Assembly: GCA_903867985.1 (NCBI GenBank)
Contig: CAIPTO010000144.1
Span: forward strand, 1-63,388
Source of the DNA: an uncultured Elusimicrobia bacterium
Lineage (GTDB): Bacteria; Elusimicrobiota; Elusimicrobia; Elusimicrobiales; UBA9959
Length of the DNA stretch: 63,388 bases
Reading direction: 5' to 3'
Below, piece after piece: positions 7,291 through 20,353 of the stretch. Position numbers and translations under genes: made by a program. A model generated the notes under the pieces. That model was not told where the DNA came from. It searched no databases and was given only the letters and a program-made list of their open reading frames with translations. The stretch's first letter is position 1; every line of letters starts with the position of its first letter.

Positions 7291-9033
7291 ATGGAAACTC
7301 TTTTGAAGCACAAGAACAAAATTATCGCGGCCGCCCTGCTGCTCGCGGTCTTTACCGCTTTCGGGGCCACCCTCAGGCTCGGTTTCATCTGGGACGATCA
7401 TCAGTTCATAGAGGCCAACCCCTACATAAAAAGCTGGACCATGGCCAACCTGCGGCACGCTTTCAGCTCGGACCCGTTCAACCAGGCCCTGAATTATTAC
7501 CGCCCCTTCCAGACTTTAAGCAATATGCTGGATTTTTCTCTCTGGCGCCTTGACCCTTTCGGCTATCACCTTACAAACATATTGTTCCATGCCGCATCCT
7601 CCCTGCTTGTTTTCGCGTTAATGGGAGAGCTGGGGTTAGGCGGCTTGACGGCCTTTATGACAGCCCTGCTGTTCGCCGTAAATCCGACCGTTATTGAGCA
7701 ACTTATCATAGTGGCAGGAAGGGCGGAGCCGGCCTCTTCCGCCTTCACCTTGGCCTCGGTCCTGCTTTTCCTGCGGCGAAAGTATGTTTTTTCTTTCCTC
7801 ACTTTTCTTGCGGCACTAGGCTTCAAGGAAAACGGCGTCATCACACCTGCTCTCACGGCGCTTTCGATCTGGTATCTGCGGAAAGACAAAAAGGAATATC
7901 TGAAACTATTGTTTTTCCTTTTACCCATTCCCTTATACCTTTGGTTAAGGAGCGCCGCTACCGGAGCCGGGACTTTGGAAACCGGGGTGACGGCCTTTTT
8001 ATTTCAGACCGCCCTGAAACTGCCGGCGACGGCCCTTGTCTATATAAAGAACGTTTTTTTACCTCTTAACATGCATTCTCACAGGCTGCAGCCCGATTTC
8101 GCGCCGTGGTTCTACGCGGCTTACGCCTTCTGGGGCCTGTTACTTGCGGCCCTGCTTAAATACAGGCCGCGCGCCGCGGCGTTTATTTTCGGCTGGTACA
8201 TGATCAACCTCGCGCCGAAGCTCCCGCTGCTGGCCGGTGGAGACCTGATGCTGGAACACTGGACTTATCTCGCCAACCTGGGACTTTACGCCGGCGCGGC
8301 CGCGCTATTCGCGCGCGGGCTTAAAAGCGGCGGCCTGAAAAGGGTGGCAGCGGCACTTAGCGCGGGGGCGCTTGTTTTTTTCTGGATCGCCGCGGCCGAC
8401 GCCAACATACGCCTGCGCTCCACCGACCTGAAGATATACGAGCACGCAGCCAGATATTCAACCTCAAAGCCCATGCTCTACAATCTGGCGCGGGAATATT
8501 ACCGTGAAGGACAATTTGGGAGAAGCAGGATCATCCTGGAACATATTTCACGCCTGGATCCTGACAATGCCATGTATCAGAACGGCCTGGCGCTGAGCCT
8601 GTGGAACACCGGCTCCAGGAAGGAAGCCTCGGCCCTGATGGACCGGATCCTGGCCCGGCGCCCCGACAATACGGAAGCTCTTTTCAATAAGGCCTGCGTG
8701 CTGATGGAAGAAAAAAAATTCCCGGAGGCGGAACTGCTGCTTAGACGCTCCATTGAGAAAGCGCCCGGCAGCGAGCCGGCCTACTCCGCGCTGGCCGGAC
8801 TCTACCTTAAACGGGGCAACGAGGCACAAGCGCTGTCAGTTTACGAAGCGCTGCTGCGCCTGAACCCTTATAATTCGGAAGCGCTTAACAACTCGGGGAT
8901 AATAAGCGCGAAGAACGGCCGCTACGGCGCGGCCGGAGAATTATTCAAAAAAGCGCTTGAGCTGGACCCCGGCTCCGAAAGCGCGGCAATGAATTTAAAA
9001 AGGGTGAAGATGCTGGAAAGAACCGCCAGATAA
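7291..9033 (+). CDS. TMTC-like membrane glycosyltransferase fused to TPR repeats
   Basis: The 580-residue protein has two halves. Residues 1 to about 385 form a polytopic GT-C-like domain with an FIWDDHQFIEANP motif near residue 32, YYRPF near residue 69, HLTNILFHAAS, AGRAEPAS and LGFKENGVITP. These match the bacterial relatives of TMTC-type O-mannosyltransferases. Residues of about 390-570 contain about five TPR units, including AMYQNGLALSLWNTG, TEALFNKACVLMEE and SEALNNSGIISAKNGRYG. The family is membrane-bound with an extracytoplasmic active site, and the substrate is unknown. A GGAGG lies 13 nt before the ATG, inside the right repeat of the putative MITE. The gene stands alone and converges on the MurU-like gene. 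Confidence 0.8.
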   Translation: METLLKHKNKIIAAALLLAVFTAFGATLRLGFIWDDHQFIEANPYIKSWTMANLRHAFSSDPFNQALNYYRPFQTLSNMLDFSLWRLDPFGYHLTNILFHAASSLLVFALMGELGLGGLTAFMTALLFAVNPTVIEQLIIVAGRAEPASSAFTLASVLLFLRRKYVFSFLTFLAALGFKENGVITPALTALSIWYLRKDKKEYLKLLFFLLPIPLYLWLRSAATGAGTLETGVTAFLFQTALKLPATALVYIKNVFLPLNMHSHRLQPDFAPWFYAAYAFWGLLLAALLKYRPRAAAFIFGWYMINLAPKLPLLAGGDLMLEHWTYLANLGLYAGAAALFARGLKSGGLKRVAAALSAGALVFFWIAAADANIRLRSTDLKIYEHAARYSTSKPMLYNLAREYYREGQFGRSRIILEHISRLDPDNAMYQNGLALSLWNTGSRKEASALMDRILARRPDNTEALFNKACVLMEEKKFPEAELLLRRSIEKAPGSEPAYSALAGLYLKRGNEAQALSVYEALLRLNPYNSEALNNSGIISAKNGRYGAAGELFKKALELDPGSESAAMNLKRVKMLERTAR

Positions 9034-9100
9034 GTGATTTCAATCAGTCAGCCGTCCGCTCAATAGTCACTAACCACTAATCACTTGCCACTGTTTTTTT
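9032..9100. terminator. Shared inverted repeat between convergent genes, possible terminator
   Basis: AAGTGATT at 9032-9039 is perfectly complementary to AATCACTT at 9079-9086, and a run of seven T follows on the plus strand at 9093-9099. The region covers both convergent stop codons and also repeats the word CACTAA/CACTT in tandem. The loop of 39 nt is long for a classical terminator, so function is uncertain. Confidence 0.4.
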
Positions 9101-9824
9101 GCCCGGCCATATGCCGTCTTGCCGCTTCAAGTTTTTCTATATTGCCGATATCCTGCCAATAATACCCGTCCATACGGAAACCTTTTATTTTAGCTCCGGC
9201 CGCGGCAAGGCGCAGATAAACGTCCATTATCGAAAAGACCCCGGACTCGGTCATGAGCGGGAAGATATCCGGCGAGATAACATGCACGCCGCTGAAAGCA
9301 AGCCTGACGGGATCATTTAACGGCTCTCCGGCCCATTGGACGGCGGGATCATTGGAATTAAGCCGGCCCCTGAGATTCATGTCCGCATCAAAAAACAGCT
9401 GTCTCGCCGACGCTCGCTCTTTAACGGCCACCGTGGCCAGCGTATCGTTTTTCAGATGGGCGGCCATCATAGCCTTAAGATCCATATCAGTCAGGACGTC
9501 GCAATTATAAAGGAAAAAAGGACCGTCGTCCTTTAAGAACCAGGCCGCTTTCTTAACCCCGCCACCGGTCTCCAGCGGAAAAAATATTTCCCGCGATATT
9601 TCGATCTTAAGACCTGCTCCGCTCTTATTCTTCAGGAAATCCGTGAGTTTGTCGGCCAGATGATGAGTGTTGATTATAACGTCGGTTACGCCGGCATCGG
9701 AGAGGCGCTTCAACACGATCTCAAGCATGGGCACGCCGCCGAGGTCCACAAGAGCTTTGGGGACCGTATCGGTAAGCGGCCTTAACCGAGCGCCGAGCCC
9801 CGCAGCCAGTATCATAGCTTTCAT
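9081..9824 (-). CDS. Sugar-1-phosphate nucleotidyltransferase, MurU-like
   Basis: This 247-residue nucleotidyltransferase has the hallmark MILAAGLGARLRPLTDTVPKALVDLGG at its start, and later YNCDVLTDMD and YYWQDIGNIEKL near the C-terminus. It resembles MurU (N-acetylmuramate-1-phosphate uridylyltransferase) and short mannose-1-phosphate guanylyltransferases. The start is the ATG at 9822-9824. It has an AAGGA Shine-Dalgarno, lies 7 nt after the stop of the upstream kinase gene, and is preferred to a longer upstream reading. Pairing with an AmgK-like kinase matches the AmgK/MurU route that salvages MurNAc to UDP-MurNAc and bypasses early peptidoglycan synthesis. Substrate is inferred from context. 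Confidence 0.8.
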   Translation of the reverse strand: MKAMILAAGLGARLRPLTDTVPKALVDLGGVPMLEIVLKRLSDAGVTDVIINTHHLADKLTDFLKNKSGAGLKIEISREIFFPLETGGGVKKAAWFLKDDGPFFLYNCDVLTDMDLKAMMAAHLKNDTLATVAVKERASARQLFFDADMNLRGRLNSNDPAVQWAGEPLNDPVRLAFSGVHVISPDIFPLMTESGVFSIMDVYLRLAAAGAKIKGFRMDGYYWQDIGNIEKLEAARRHMAGQKNSGK

Positions 9825-9831
9825 CGGTTCC

Positions 9832-11307
9832 TTATGTGAGCGGTATCTCTTTTGACGGACTTTCCAGCTCACGGTGAGAGAGCTCGACTTTCACTTTATA
9901 TTTTTCCGCGAGATGCTTCTTAAGCTGTTCGGCGCAATAGACCGAGCGGTGCCGTCCTCCGGTGCAGCCGAACGAAACCATCAAGTCGGTAAAGTTTCGG
10001 GACTGGTAGTTTTCCGCGGCCGCATCCACCAGCGCGAACACCCCTTTTAAAAATCCGCCCACCTGCGGCTTTTCGGCCAGATACGCCTGAACCTCCGCGT
10101 CCTTGCCGGTCAGCGGCGCGAACTTTTCCTCGCGGCCGGGATTAGGCAGATAACGGCAGTCAAAAACAAAACCACCGCCGTGGCCGCTTTCGTCGGACGG
10201 CAGACCTTTGCGGTAGGAAAAGCTTGAAACGCGCACCGTCAGCCCCAGCTTGCCGGCGCCGAACTGCCGCAGGTACGAGGACGCCGTCATACTTTTAAAT
10301 ATGCGGGTCAGTTCCGGCAGTTTAACAGGCACATCCGCGTTCCTGAGCAGCCACTCGATATTTTTAACGGCGTAAGGCACGCTTTGAAGGAAATGCGTCT
10401 TGCCTTCGTAGAAACCGCGAAGGCCGTAGGCGCCCAGCGCCTGCATTATCCTTATGTATACGTACGCGTAGAAATGCCGCATAAAAACGGCTTTGTCCAC
10501 CTTGGCGGCTTTAAGATAATGCTCCAGGAGCTCAAGCCTGGTCTCGGGCGGGATATCGGCCTTGGCGTCGTACAGCAGCGATGCCGCGTCATACTGCAGG
10601 GCCCCTCTGCGGCCGCCCTGGTAATCTATAAAACACGGCTCCCCGCCCCTGAGCATGACGTTCCTTGACTGAAAATCCCGGTAAATGAAATAAGAAGTGT
10701 CGGCCTCCAGCAGGAAATCGGTAAGGGCGCTGAAATCGTCCTCCAGCTTAGCCTCGTTGAACGGGATCTTTGAGAGCCTGAGAAAATAATATTTGAAATA
10801 ATTCAGATCCCACATTATGGACTGGCGGTCAAAGCTGTCGCGCGGGTAACAGTATTTATAATCCAGGGTGCGGCCGGCCTGCATCTGAAAACGCGGCAGC
10901 CATTCCAGGGTTTTTTTGTACGCCGCCTTCACGGAGGCAGGCAGGTCGTAACCTGCACGCTCTTTTAGCAGGAACTGGAAAAGCGTCATATCCCCAAGAT
11001 CCTCTTCCAGGTATATATTTTTGGAAGGCTCACAGGCGTAGATCTCAGGCACAGGCAGGCCCTCCTTCCTGAAATGTTTCGAGAACTCTACGAAAGCGGC
11101 ATTCTCCAGTTTATCCGGTCCAACGGCGCCTATGACCGAGCGGCCCGCTCCGCTCAGGCGGAACAGACGCCGGGTGGAGCCGTCGCCCTTAAGAGGGGTG
11201 ACGGTTTCGGGAACGGAGCCGAAAGTTTTTTTAAAAAGGGCGTTGAGATCATCTTCCGGTATCGCTGCCGTTTCCGGCGCCTGGAGCTCCGCTTTTTTAG
11301 TCGGCAT
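9832..11307 (-). CDS. AmgK-like sugar kinase fused to a RapZ C-terminal-like domain
   Basis: This 491-residue protein has two domains. Residues of about 20-340 form an aminoglycoside-phosphotransferase-like kinase, with YIYRDFQSRNVMLR-type catalytic loop residues (seen as FIYRDFQSRNVM) and CFIDYQGGRRG as the metal-binding motif. This is the AmgK pattern for anomeric MurNAc/GlcNAc phosphorylation. Residues of about 355-485 match the C-terminal domain of RapZ: SFSYRKGLP, FVFDCRYLPNPG, SFGCTGGRHRSVYCAEQL and a closing HRE. RapZ C-domains bind amino-sugar phosphate and RNA in enterobacteria. The fusion suggests sensing or channelling of cell-wall amino sugars. The MurU-like gene follows directly. 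Confidence 0.82.
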   Translation of the reverse strand: MPTKKAELQAPETAAIPEDDLNALFKKTFGSVPETVTPLKGDGSTRRLFRLSGAGRSVIGAVGPDKLENAAFVEFSKHFRKEGLPVPEIYACEPSKNIYLEEDLGDMTLFQFLLKERAGYDLPASVKAAYKKTLEWLPRFQMQAGRTLDYKYCYPRDSFDRQSIMWDLNYFKYYFLRLSKIPFNEAKLEDDFSALTDFLLEADTSYFIYRDFQSRNVMLRGGEPCFIDYQGGRRGALQYDAASLLYDAKADIPPETRLELLEHYLKAAKVDKAVFMRHFYAYVYIRIMQALGAYGLRGFYEGKTHFLQSVPYAVKNIEWLLRNADVPVKLPELTRIFKSMTASSYLRQFGAGKLGLTVRVSSFSYRKGLPSDESGHGGGFVFDCRYLPNPGREEKFAPLTGKDAEVQAYLAEKPQVGGFLKGVFALVDAAAENYQSRNFTDLMVSFGCTGGRHRSVYCAEQLKKHLAEKYKVKVELSHRELESPSKEIPLT

Positions 11308-11471
11308 AATATTTCCTTAAATCGTGATTTTGTTGATGTTTTGACATTATAACAATAAGGCGCCGCCAGTCAAAAGGATTACTGCCGGGTTAATGCCGGC
11401 CGGTTTTGTGCGTAAAAGCCGGATAAAATTATACAATTGACTCAGTTGATCAATCAGGCCGAAGGAGACCT

Positions 11472-12251
11472 ATGGCACTTATATTAAGCGAAGTTAAAGA
11501 CACGGTTGGCATACTCACTTTGAACAATCCGGAAAGGCGCAACGCCCTCAGCCTCGAGCTGTGCGACGAACTGTCCGCGGCGCTTAACGATCTTAAAAAC
11601 CGCAAAGTGCCCGTGGTTGTCATCAGGGCGCCGCGTGACGCCAAAGTCTGGTCGGCCGGGCACGATATCCGCCAGCTGCCCCAGGTCTGCCACGAACCGC
11701 TGGCCTACGACAGTCCGATGGAAAAAGCCCTGCGCGCCATACAGGAATATCCGGGCGCGGTCATAGCCTTGGTGCAGGGGGGGGTATGGGGCGGCGCCTC
11801 GGACCTCATCATAACCTGTGACCTTGCCATAGGCGACGAAACCTCAACGTTCGCTATCACGCCGGTTAAAATAGGATTGCCTTACAACGCCTCAGGCATA
11901 GTCCACTTCATCAACCGCGTGGGGCTTAATATCGCCAAAGAAATGTTCTTCACGGCCGAGCCGGTCAAAGCCGAGCGCGCCTATCATTGCGGCATTCTCA
12001 ACCACCTTATTTCTTCTAAGGAGATCGAACAATTCACGATGCAGCTGGCCGCCTCGATAGCCGGCAATTCGCCCCTGGCCGTGGCTGTAATTAAGGAGCA
12101 GTTCCGCCTGCTTTCGGAGGCTCATCCCATAACGGCTGAGGCCTTCGAGAGAATTCAGGCCCTGAGGCGCAAAGTTTACAACAGCCATGACTATGAAGAA
12201 GGCATAAAAGCCTTTTTTGAGAAAAGAAAGCCTAATTTCCGGGGAGAGTAA
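11472..12251 (+). CDS. scpB: Methylmalonyl-CoA decarboxylase (enoyl-CoA hydratase family)
   Basis: This 259-residue crotonase-fold protein closely follows E. coli ScpB along its whole length. Shared segments include KVWSAGHDIRQLP, VQGGVWGGASDLI, the STFAITPVKIGLPYN block, FTAEPVKAERA, GILNHLIS, PLAVAVIKEQ and the C-terminal FFEKRKPNF. ScpB decarboxylates methylmalonyl-CoA to propionyl-CoA. A strong AGGAGA Shine-Dalgarno lies just before the ATG. It is a single-gene unit between divergent and convergent neighbours. No methylmalonyl-CoA mutase or CoA transferase is in the window, so the pathway is not complete here. A generic enoyl-CoA hydratase is the less likely alternative. Confidence 0.88.
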   Translation: MALILSEVKDTVGILTLNNPERRNALSLELCDELSAALNDLKNRKVPVVVIRAPRDAKVWSAGHDIRQLPQVCHEPLAYDSPMEKALRAIQEYPGAVIALVQGGVWGGASDLIITCDLAIGDETSTFAITPVKIGLPYNASGIVHFINRVGLNIAKEMFFTAEPVKAERAYHCGILNHLISSKEIEQFTMQLAASIAGNSPLAVAVIKEQFRLLSEAHPITAEAFERIQALRRKVYNSHDYEEGIKAFFEKRKPNFRGE

Positions 12252-12256
12252 ACCAT

Positions 12257-12275
12257 CCGGAGGAATTCCGGTTCC

Positions 12276-12277
<2 letters not shown>
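12257..12277. terminator. Small hairpin in the convergent gap
   Basis: GAGGAA (12260-12265) pairs with TTCCTC (12272-12277) around a 6-nt loop; an alternative pairing is CCGGA (12257-12261) with TCCGG (12267-12271). It lies between convergent scpB and the beta-galactosidase gene. There is no T-run, so a terminator role is only a suggestion. Confidence 0.3.
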
Positions 12278-16055
<3,778 letters not shown>

Positions 16056-16211
16056 TCAGCATCGGCGCGAACGGGGAAGAGGCGCCGTATTTCAACCAGT
16101 TTAAGGCTAAAAAAGCAGACAAGTGGACAGCCGCATTTTCTGCGGACAGGAAGATGCGGAACTTACTCCAAGTAAGCGGTAAAGGTGTTGGGAGTTACGA
16201 TCCGCAAATCC

Positions 16212-16439
16212 CTATTTTTGACTTCGCTTCTGCGCGGAACGCGCGGACCACATCGCCGAAAGCACCATAAACAATCCGAACACACCCATAAACGCCCCGG
16301 CGGAAACATTGAGATTAATGTCAATGCCGGCCGCGACGGTCTGCGGCTTGATCAATCCCACAATGATCAGAATAACACTGAAGATCGAGAACAATAGCCC
16401 GATCGGAAAACGCAGGTCATCAAGAAGTTGGTTTAACAT
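16212..16439 (-). CDS. Small two-helix membrane protein
   Basis: This 75-residue protein has two hydrophobic segments (about 12-29 and 47-63) and a basic C-terminus (ARSAQKRSQK). I do not recognise a family. It lies 17 bp downstream of the sodium/sugar symporter gene and upstream of the secreted beta-galactosidase gene in the same direction, so it is probably co-transcribed. It could be an accessory subunit of the transporter. A 162-bp gap with short hairpins (CTTAC/GTAAG near 16160) separates it from the GH2 gene. Confidence 0.6.
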   Translation of the reverse strand: MLNQLLDDLRFPIGLLFSIFSVILIIVGLIKPQTVAAGIDINLNVSAGAFMGVFGLFMVLSAMWSARSAQKRSQK

Positions 16440-16456
16440 TAAAATCCTCCGTTCCT

Positions 16457-18127
16457 TTAGTGGTAAAGATAATTCAACGCCAGTGTCATAGCCAAAACAG
16501 CCGCCGCCAGCGGAATCGGACGCAGGTACCAGCGCGTCTCGGTCTCCTTCGGACGCTCGGTCAGGCTGTACACCAGACCGCGCATCTCCTCGTCGGCTTT
16601 AGGCTTTGTGGCCAGACTGATCGCGAGAGTAAGAACAAAGCAGGCGACCCAGGCCACGATGGCAATTGCGAACGCCTGTCCCATCCCGGAGCGAAACTCA
16701 TGCAGCGGAGCAGAGCCAAGCAGAAGCCAGCCGCCCTTGCCTTCGGCCACAGTCACACCATGGGTCAGCGCGGCCGCCGCGGTGCCCCCAAGCAGACCCC
16801 AAAACGCGCCGTGCCCGGTGGTTCTTTTCCAGAACATGCCCAGAAGGAACGTCGCGAATAGCGGAGCGTTTACAAAACTAAAGACCAGCTGCAGAAGGTC
16901 CATGATATTATTGAAGCTGCGCGCGACGTAGGCCGTCGCGATGGAGAGCAGTATGCCGACAATAGTCGCCATCTTGCCCATCCGCAGATAATGCGAGTCG
17001 CTGGCATTTTTGCAGAAGTAAGCCTGGTAAATGTCATAAGTCCAGACAGTATTAAAGGCCGTCACATTGCCCGCCATACCCGACATGAAGGACGCCATCA
17101 GCGCCGTCAAACCTACGCCCAGCAGACCTGACGGATAAAAATACACCAGCATTGTAGGCAGGGTCATGTCATAGTCCATGCGCCCGTCAGCCTTGAACGG
17201 TATCGAAAAACCGCCGCCGATATGGGTCATAGCAAGCGCCACCAACCCCGGCATGATCACGATAAACGGTAGCAGCATCTTGGGGAAGGCGGCGATCAGC
17301 GGCGTGCGCTGAGCGGCCGACATATTCCGCGCGGCCATAGCACGCTGAACCAGCAGGAAATCCGTGCACCAGTAGCCGAAAGAAAGCACGAAGCCCAGCC
17401 CCATGGCCATACCGAACAGCCCCACGCCCATCGGATTGTCGGCCGAGCCCATGTACTGCCAGGTGTGGGTCATCGCTCCCGGAAGCTGCGCCTGGATACC
17501 TTCCCAACCGCCGACTTTACGCAGGCCGACATAAACAAGCGGCGCTATACCAAGCACGATCAGAAAGAACTGCAGCACTTCATTATAGATGGCGCTCCGC
17601 AGTCCGCCGGTAAATGTGTACGCCGCCACGATGCCGGCCGAGAGCAGCACTGAAAAACCGAAGCTCCAGCCCAGGAGAACCTTAAGCAGGATCGCAAGAG
17701 CGTAAAGCGAAACCCCGGATGAAAACACCGTCATGGTCGCGAACGAGATAGCGTTAAGTCCGCGCGTCTTTTCATCAAAGCGCAGGCGCAGATATTCGGG
17801 TACCGAACGAGCGCGGCTGCCGTAATAAAACGGCATCATAAATAGACCGAGAAATACCATCGCCGGAATAGCGCCTATCCAATAAAAATGCGCGGTCATG
17901 ATCCCGTATTTTGCGCCCGAGGCTGACATGCCCAGGACCTCCTGCGCGCCCAGATTGGCGGAGATGAACGCGAGGCTCGTGATCCAGAGCGGGATGCCGT
18001 GTTTTTCGTCGTGGCCTCCGAGGAAGTCGGCGCTGGATTTAACCTTCCGCTTGAGCAGCATGCCGATTGAAAGTACGAACATCAGATAAATGGCGATAAT
18101 CGCGTAATCAATGAGACTCAGTTGCAT
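16457..18127 (-). CDS. Sodium:galactose/glucose symporter, SSS family
   Basis: This 556-residue polytopic transporter belongs to the solute:sodium symporter family, like Vibrio SglT. Visible features are the N-terminal LIDYAIIAIYLMFVLSIGMLLKRKVKSSADF, GGHDEKHGIPLWITSLAFISANLGAQEVLG and SRARSVPEYLRLRFD. The sodium-site region TFTGGLRSAIYNEVLQFFLI and GLTALMASFMSGMAGNVTAFNTVWTYDIYQ are also present. About 14 membrane helices are expected. The start overlaps the galK stop by 20 nt, so it is coupled to galK. With galK, galT and the secreted beta-galactosidase, it should import released galactose driven by the sodium gradient. Confidence 0.92.
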   Translation of the reverse strand: MQLSLIDYAIIAIYLMFVLSIGMLLKRKVKSSADFLGGHDEKHGIPLWITSLAFISANLGAQEVLGMSASGAKYGIMTAHFYWIGAIPAMVFLGLFMMPFYYGSRARSVPEYLRLRFDEKTRGLNAISFATMTVFSSGVSLYALAILLKVLLGWSFGFSVLLSAGIVAAYTFTGGLRSAIYNEVLQFFLIVLGIAPLVYVGLRKVGGWEGIQAQLPGAMTHTWQYMGSADNPMGVGLFGMAMGLGFVLSFGYWCTDFLLVQRAMAARNMSAAQRTPLIAAFPKMLLPFIVIMPGLVALAMTHIGGGFSIPFKADGRMDYDMTLPTMLVYFYPSGLLGVGLTALMASFMSGMAGNVTAFNTVWTYDIYQAYFCKNASDSHYLRMGKMATIVGILLSIATAYVARSFNNIMDLLQLVFSFVNAPLFATFLLGMFWKRTTGHGAFWGLLGGTAAAALTHGVTVAEGKGGWLLLGSAPLHEFRSGMGQAFAIAIVAWVACFVLTLAISLATKPKADEEMRGLVYSLTERPKETETRWYLRPIPLAAAVLAMTLALNYLYH

Positions 18128-19208
18128 TTAATTCTCCTTTTCCTTTCACGAGTATTGTCGGTTTATACGGAACCTTCTTTGCGTATGCGTCAGCTATCTT
18201 TTCGGCTATCCGCGCGCCCGCCCCAAGCCGCGCCAGCAGAACGATACTGCCGCCGAACCCCCCGCCGGTCAGCCGCGCGCCGTAGACCCCGGGCTCAGCC
18301 ATAGCGAGTTCCACCAACAGATCTATCTCCGGCACCGAAACCGCGTAGTCATCGCGCATAGACTGATGAGACTGATAAAAAAGTTTTCCCAGGCCCTGCA
18401 GATCGCCTTTGGAAATCGCATGGACGGCCTGAAGCACGCGTTCATTCTCCGTCACCACGTGCCGGGCCCTTCGACTGAGGGGTTCCGGAAGCGCCTCTAT
18501 CCGCGAAAGCTCGCCGTAGGCTATTTCGCGCAAAAGTTTTACTCCCAAAATTTTGCAGGCCTGCTCGCATTCGGAACGCCTGGTATTATAGTCGCCGTTA
18601 GAATTTGAATGAGAAACGCCTGAATTGACAACCACAAGGTCCACATCGTCGGGCAGACGCACGCTTTTATAGCTGAGGTCCAGCGTGTCGATAAACAGCG
18701 CTTCACTGTTATTGGCCAGACTTGAGGCCATCTGATCCATTATTCCGACATGCGCGCCCACGAATTCATTCTCAACGCGCTGACCGAGCCTGGCGATCGT
18801 CAGGTCGTCTAAAGCCAGGCCGAACGCTTCGCGCAGGGCCCGCATCGTACTGACTTCAAGGGCGGCGCTGGAAGAGAGGCCGCTGCCCACCGGGATATCC
18901 GAGCTGATATGCGCCTCAAAACCCTGCAGCGCATGGCCCTCGCCTGCCAGCAGACGGGTCACGCCCTGAATATAATCCCCCCAGCTTCCGGCACGGGCTT
19001 CGCAACCCAGTTCATAATTGAACGCGGCAGCCGGTTCCGGCATATTCCGGCTGCGGAGCCGCACCTGTTTGCCGGCTAAAATTTTAAGTGAAACAGTCGT
19101 TCTCTGCGGGATAGCCATCGGGAGCACATAGCCGCCGTTATAATCCGTATGTTCACCTATAAGGTTTACCCGGCCCGGAGCCGAGGCGATCACGTTCTTT
19201 ATTGTCAT
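18108..19208 (-). CDS. galK: Galactokinase
   Basis: This 366-residue GHMP kinase phosphorylates galactose at C1 in the Leloir pathway. It shows the galactokinase signature GRVNLIGEHTDYNGGYVLPMA near the N-terminus, the GHMP motif PVGSGLSSSAALEVS and the C-terminal GARLTGGGFGGSIVLL. The motif VGIMDQMASSLA, with the catalytic Asp, is intact. The gene follows galT by 50 bp and overlaps the symporter gene by 20 nt. Length is slightly short but normal for bacteria. Confidence 0.96.
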   Translation of the reverse strand: MTIKNVIASAPGRVNLIGEHTDYNGGYVLPMAIPQRTTVSLKILAGKQVRLRSRNMPEPAAAFNYELGCEARAGSWGDYIQGVTRLLAGEGHALQGFEAHISSDIPVGSGLSSSAALEVSTMRALREAFGLALDDLTIARLGQRVENEFVGAHVGIMDQMASSLANNSEALFIDTLDLSYKSVRLPDDVDLVVVNSGVSHSNSNGDYNTRRSECEQACKILGVKLLREIAYGELSRIEALPEPLSRRARHVVTENERVLQAVHAISKGDLQGLGKLFYQSHQSMRDDYAVSVPEIDLLVELAMAEPGVYGARLTGGGFGGSIVLLARLGAGARIAEKIADAYAKKVPYKPTILVKGKGELNATESH

Positions 19209-19258
19209 AGTTCCCTCACCAGCGATCCCGCGGCGGCGCTACAAATTTTATCCCCGTC

Positions 19259-20347
19259 TTATTCATTTATTTCCACTTTTACGGCCTGAAGTTCGGACGC
19301 TTTATCTTCGGGCACGCAATCATTGGCGAACATGCCGGCGCCTAATTCGGTTCCGGCCAGATATTTCAGCCGGCCCGGTTTGCGGAACGCCGGATAGATC
19401 TCAACATGCGCGTGCGCCTCCGGATAATCACGGCCGTCAGTCGGCGCCTGGTGAAAAACCATAAGGTAAGGAAAGGGCCGCTGCCAAAGCGCGTCGTATT
19501 TCATAAGCACGGTTTTAAGCGTGCGCGCGAAATCGCGCCTTTCAGGACCGCTCAGTGCCGCGAGCGAGGGGGCGGGCCGCTTCGGCATCACCCACACTTC
19601 ATAAGGATAGCGCGCGCAGACGGGCACAAAGGCCGCCGCGGTGTCCGTAGCCGTGATAAGGCGCTTGCCCCCGGCAAGTTCTCCGGCCAGCATGTCTTCC
19701 AGCAATCCTCGGCCGTTTTTTTGCAGATACTCGCGCTGCAGCTCGAGCTCGCGGGCGGGAATGGGCGGAACAAAAGGATACGCGTAAATCTGTCCGTGCG
19801 GATGATTGAGCGTAACGCCCATTTCCTCGCCGCGATTTTCAAAAGGCATAACGTATTGGATCTGCTTTTGTCCGCCCAGCTCGGAGTAGCGCTCGGCCCA
19901 GACGTCAATAAGCAGCTCAAAATGCGAAAGCGGGAGCGCCGCGAGACTGGTGCCTGAATCCTGGGTGAAAACCACTACTTCGCACACGCCGTTAGCGGGC
20001 CGGCAGGGAGTGGACAACTCGGGCCGGGCGGTCGCGTCGCCCGTCATTGAAGGAAAACGGTTCGTAAAAACCGCTATGTCATATTCTCCCACAGGGAGTT
20101 CTGTCGGAAACTCTTCGGACCGGCTGGGCGCCAGCGGATTGTATTCGGGCGGAGGCAAAAAAGTGCGATCGTTGCGGTGGCTCGCGTAGGCCACCCATTC
20201 GCCGCGCAAAGGATGCCAGCGAAGGTGCGGATTGGCCAGTATCGGCTCTGCGCCCGGACTAGTCGCGCGCAGATCGCGCGAGATATGACGCCGTGAATAT
20301 AAAATAAGTTCCCGCCCGTCTGGTTTTTGAAGCCTGATCTTTTCCAT
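19259..20347 (-). CDS. galT: Galactose-1-phosphate uridylyltransferase
   Basis: This 362-residue type I GalT of the HIT superfamily exchanges UMP between UDP-glucose and galactose-1-phosphate. The active-site motif HPHGQIYAYPF (His182-Pro-His184) carries the uridylylated histidine. N-terminal NPHLRWHPLRGEWVAYASHRNDRTFLPP is typical, as are the FENRGEEMG segment and HAHVEIYP near the C-terminus. It is the first gene of the galT-galK-symporter-GH2 unit and sits just downstream of a promoter with an operator-like palindrome. Confidence 0.96.
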   Translation of the reverse strand: MEKIRLQKPDGRELILYSRRHISRDLRATSPGAEPILANPHLRWHPLRGEWVAYASHRNDRTFLPPPEYNPLAPSRSEEFPTELPVGEYDIAVFTNRFPSMTGDATARPELSTPCRPANGVCEVVVFTQDSGTSLAALPLSHFELLIDVWAERYSELGGQKQIQYVMPFENRGEEMGVTLNHPHGQIYAYPFVPPIPARELELQREYLQKNGRGLLEDMLAGELAGGKRLITATDTAAAFVPVCARYPYEVWVMPKRPAPSLAALSGPERRDFARTLKTVLMKYDALWQRPFPYLMVFHQAPTDGRDYPEAHAHVEIYPAFRKPGRLKYLAGTELGAGMFANDCVPEDKASELQAVKVEINE

Positions 20348-20353
20348 GAATTA

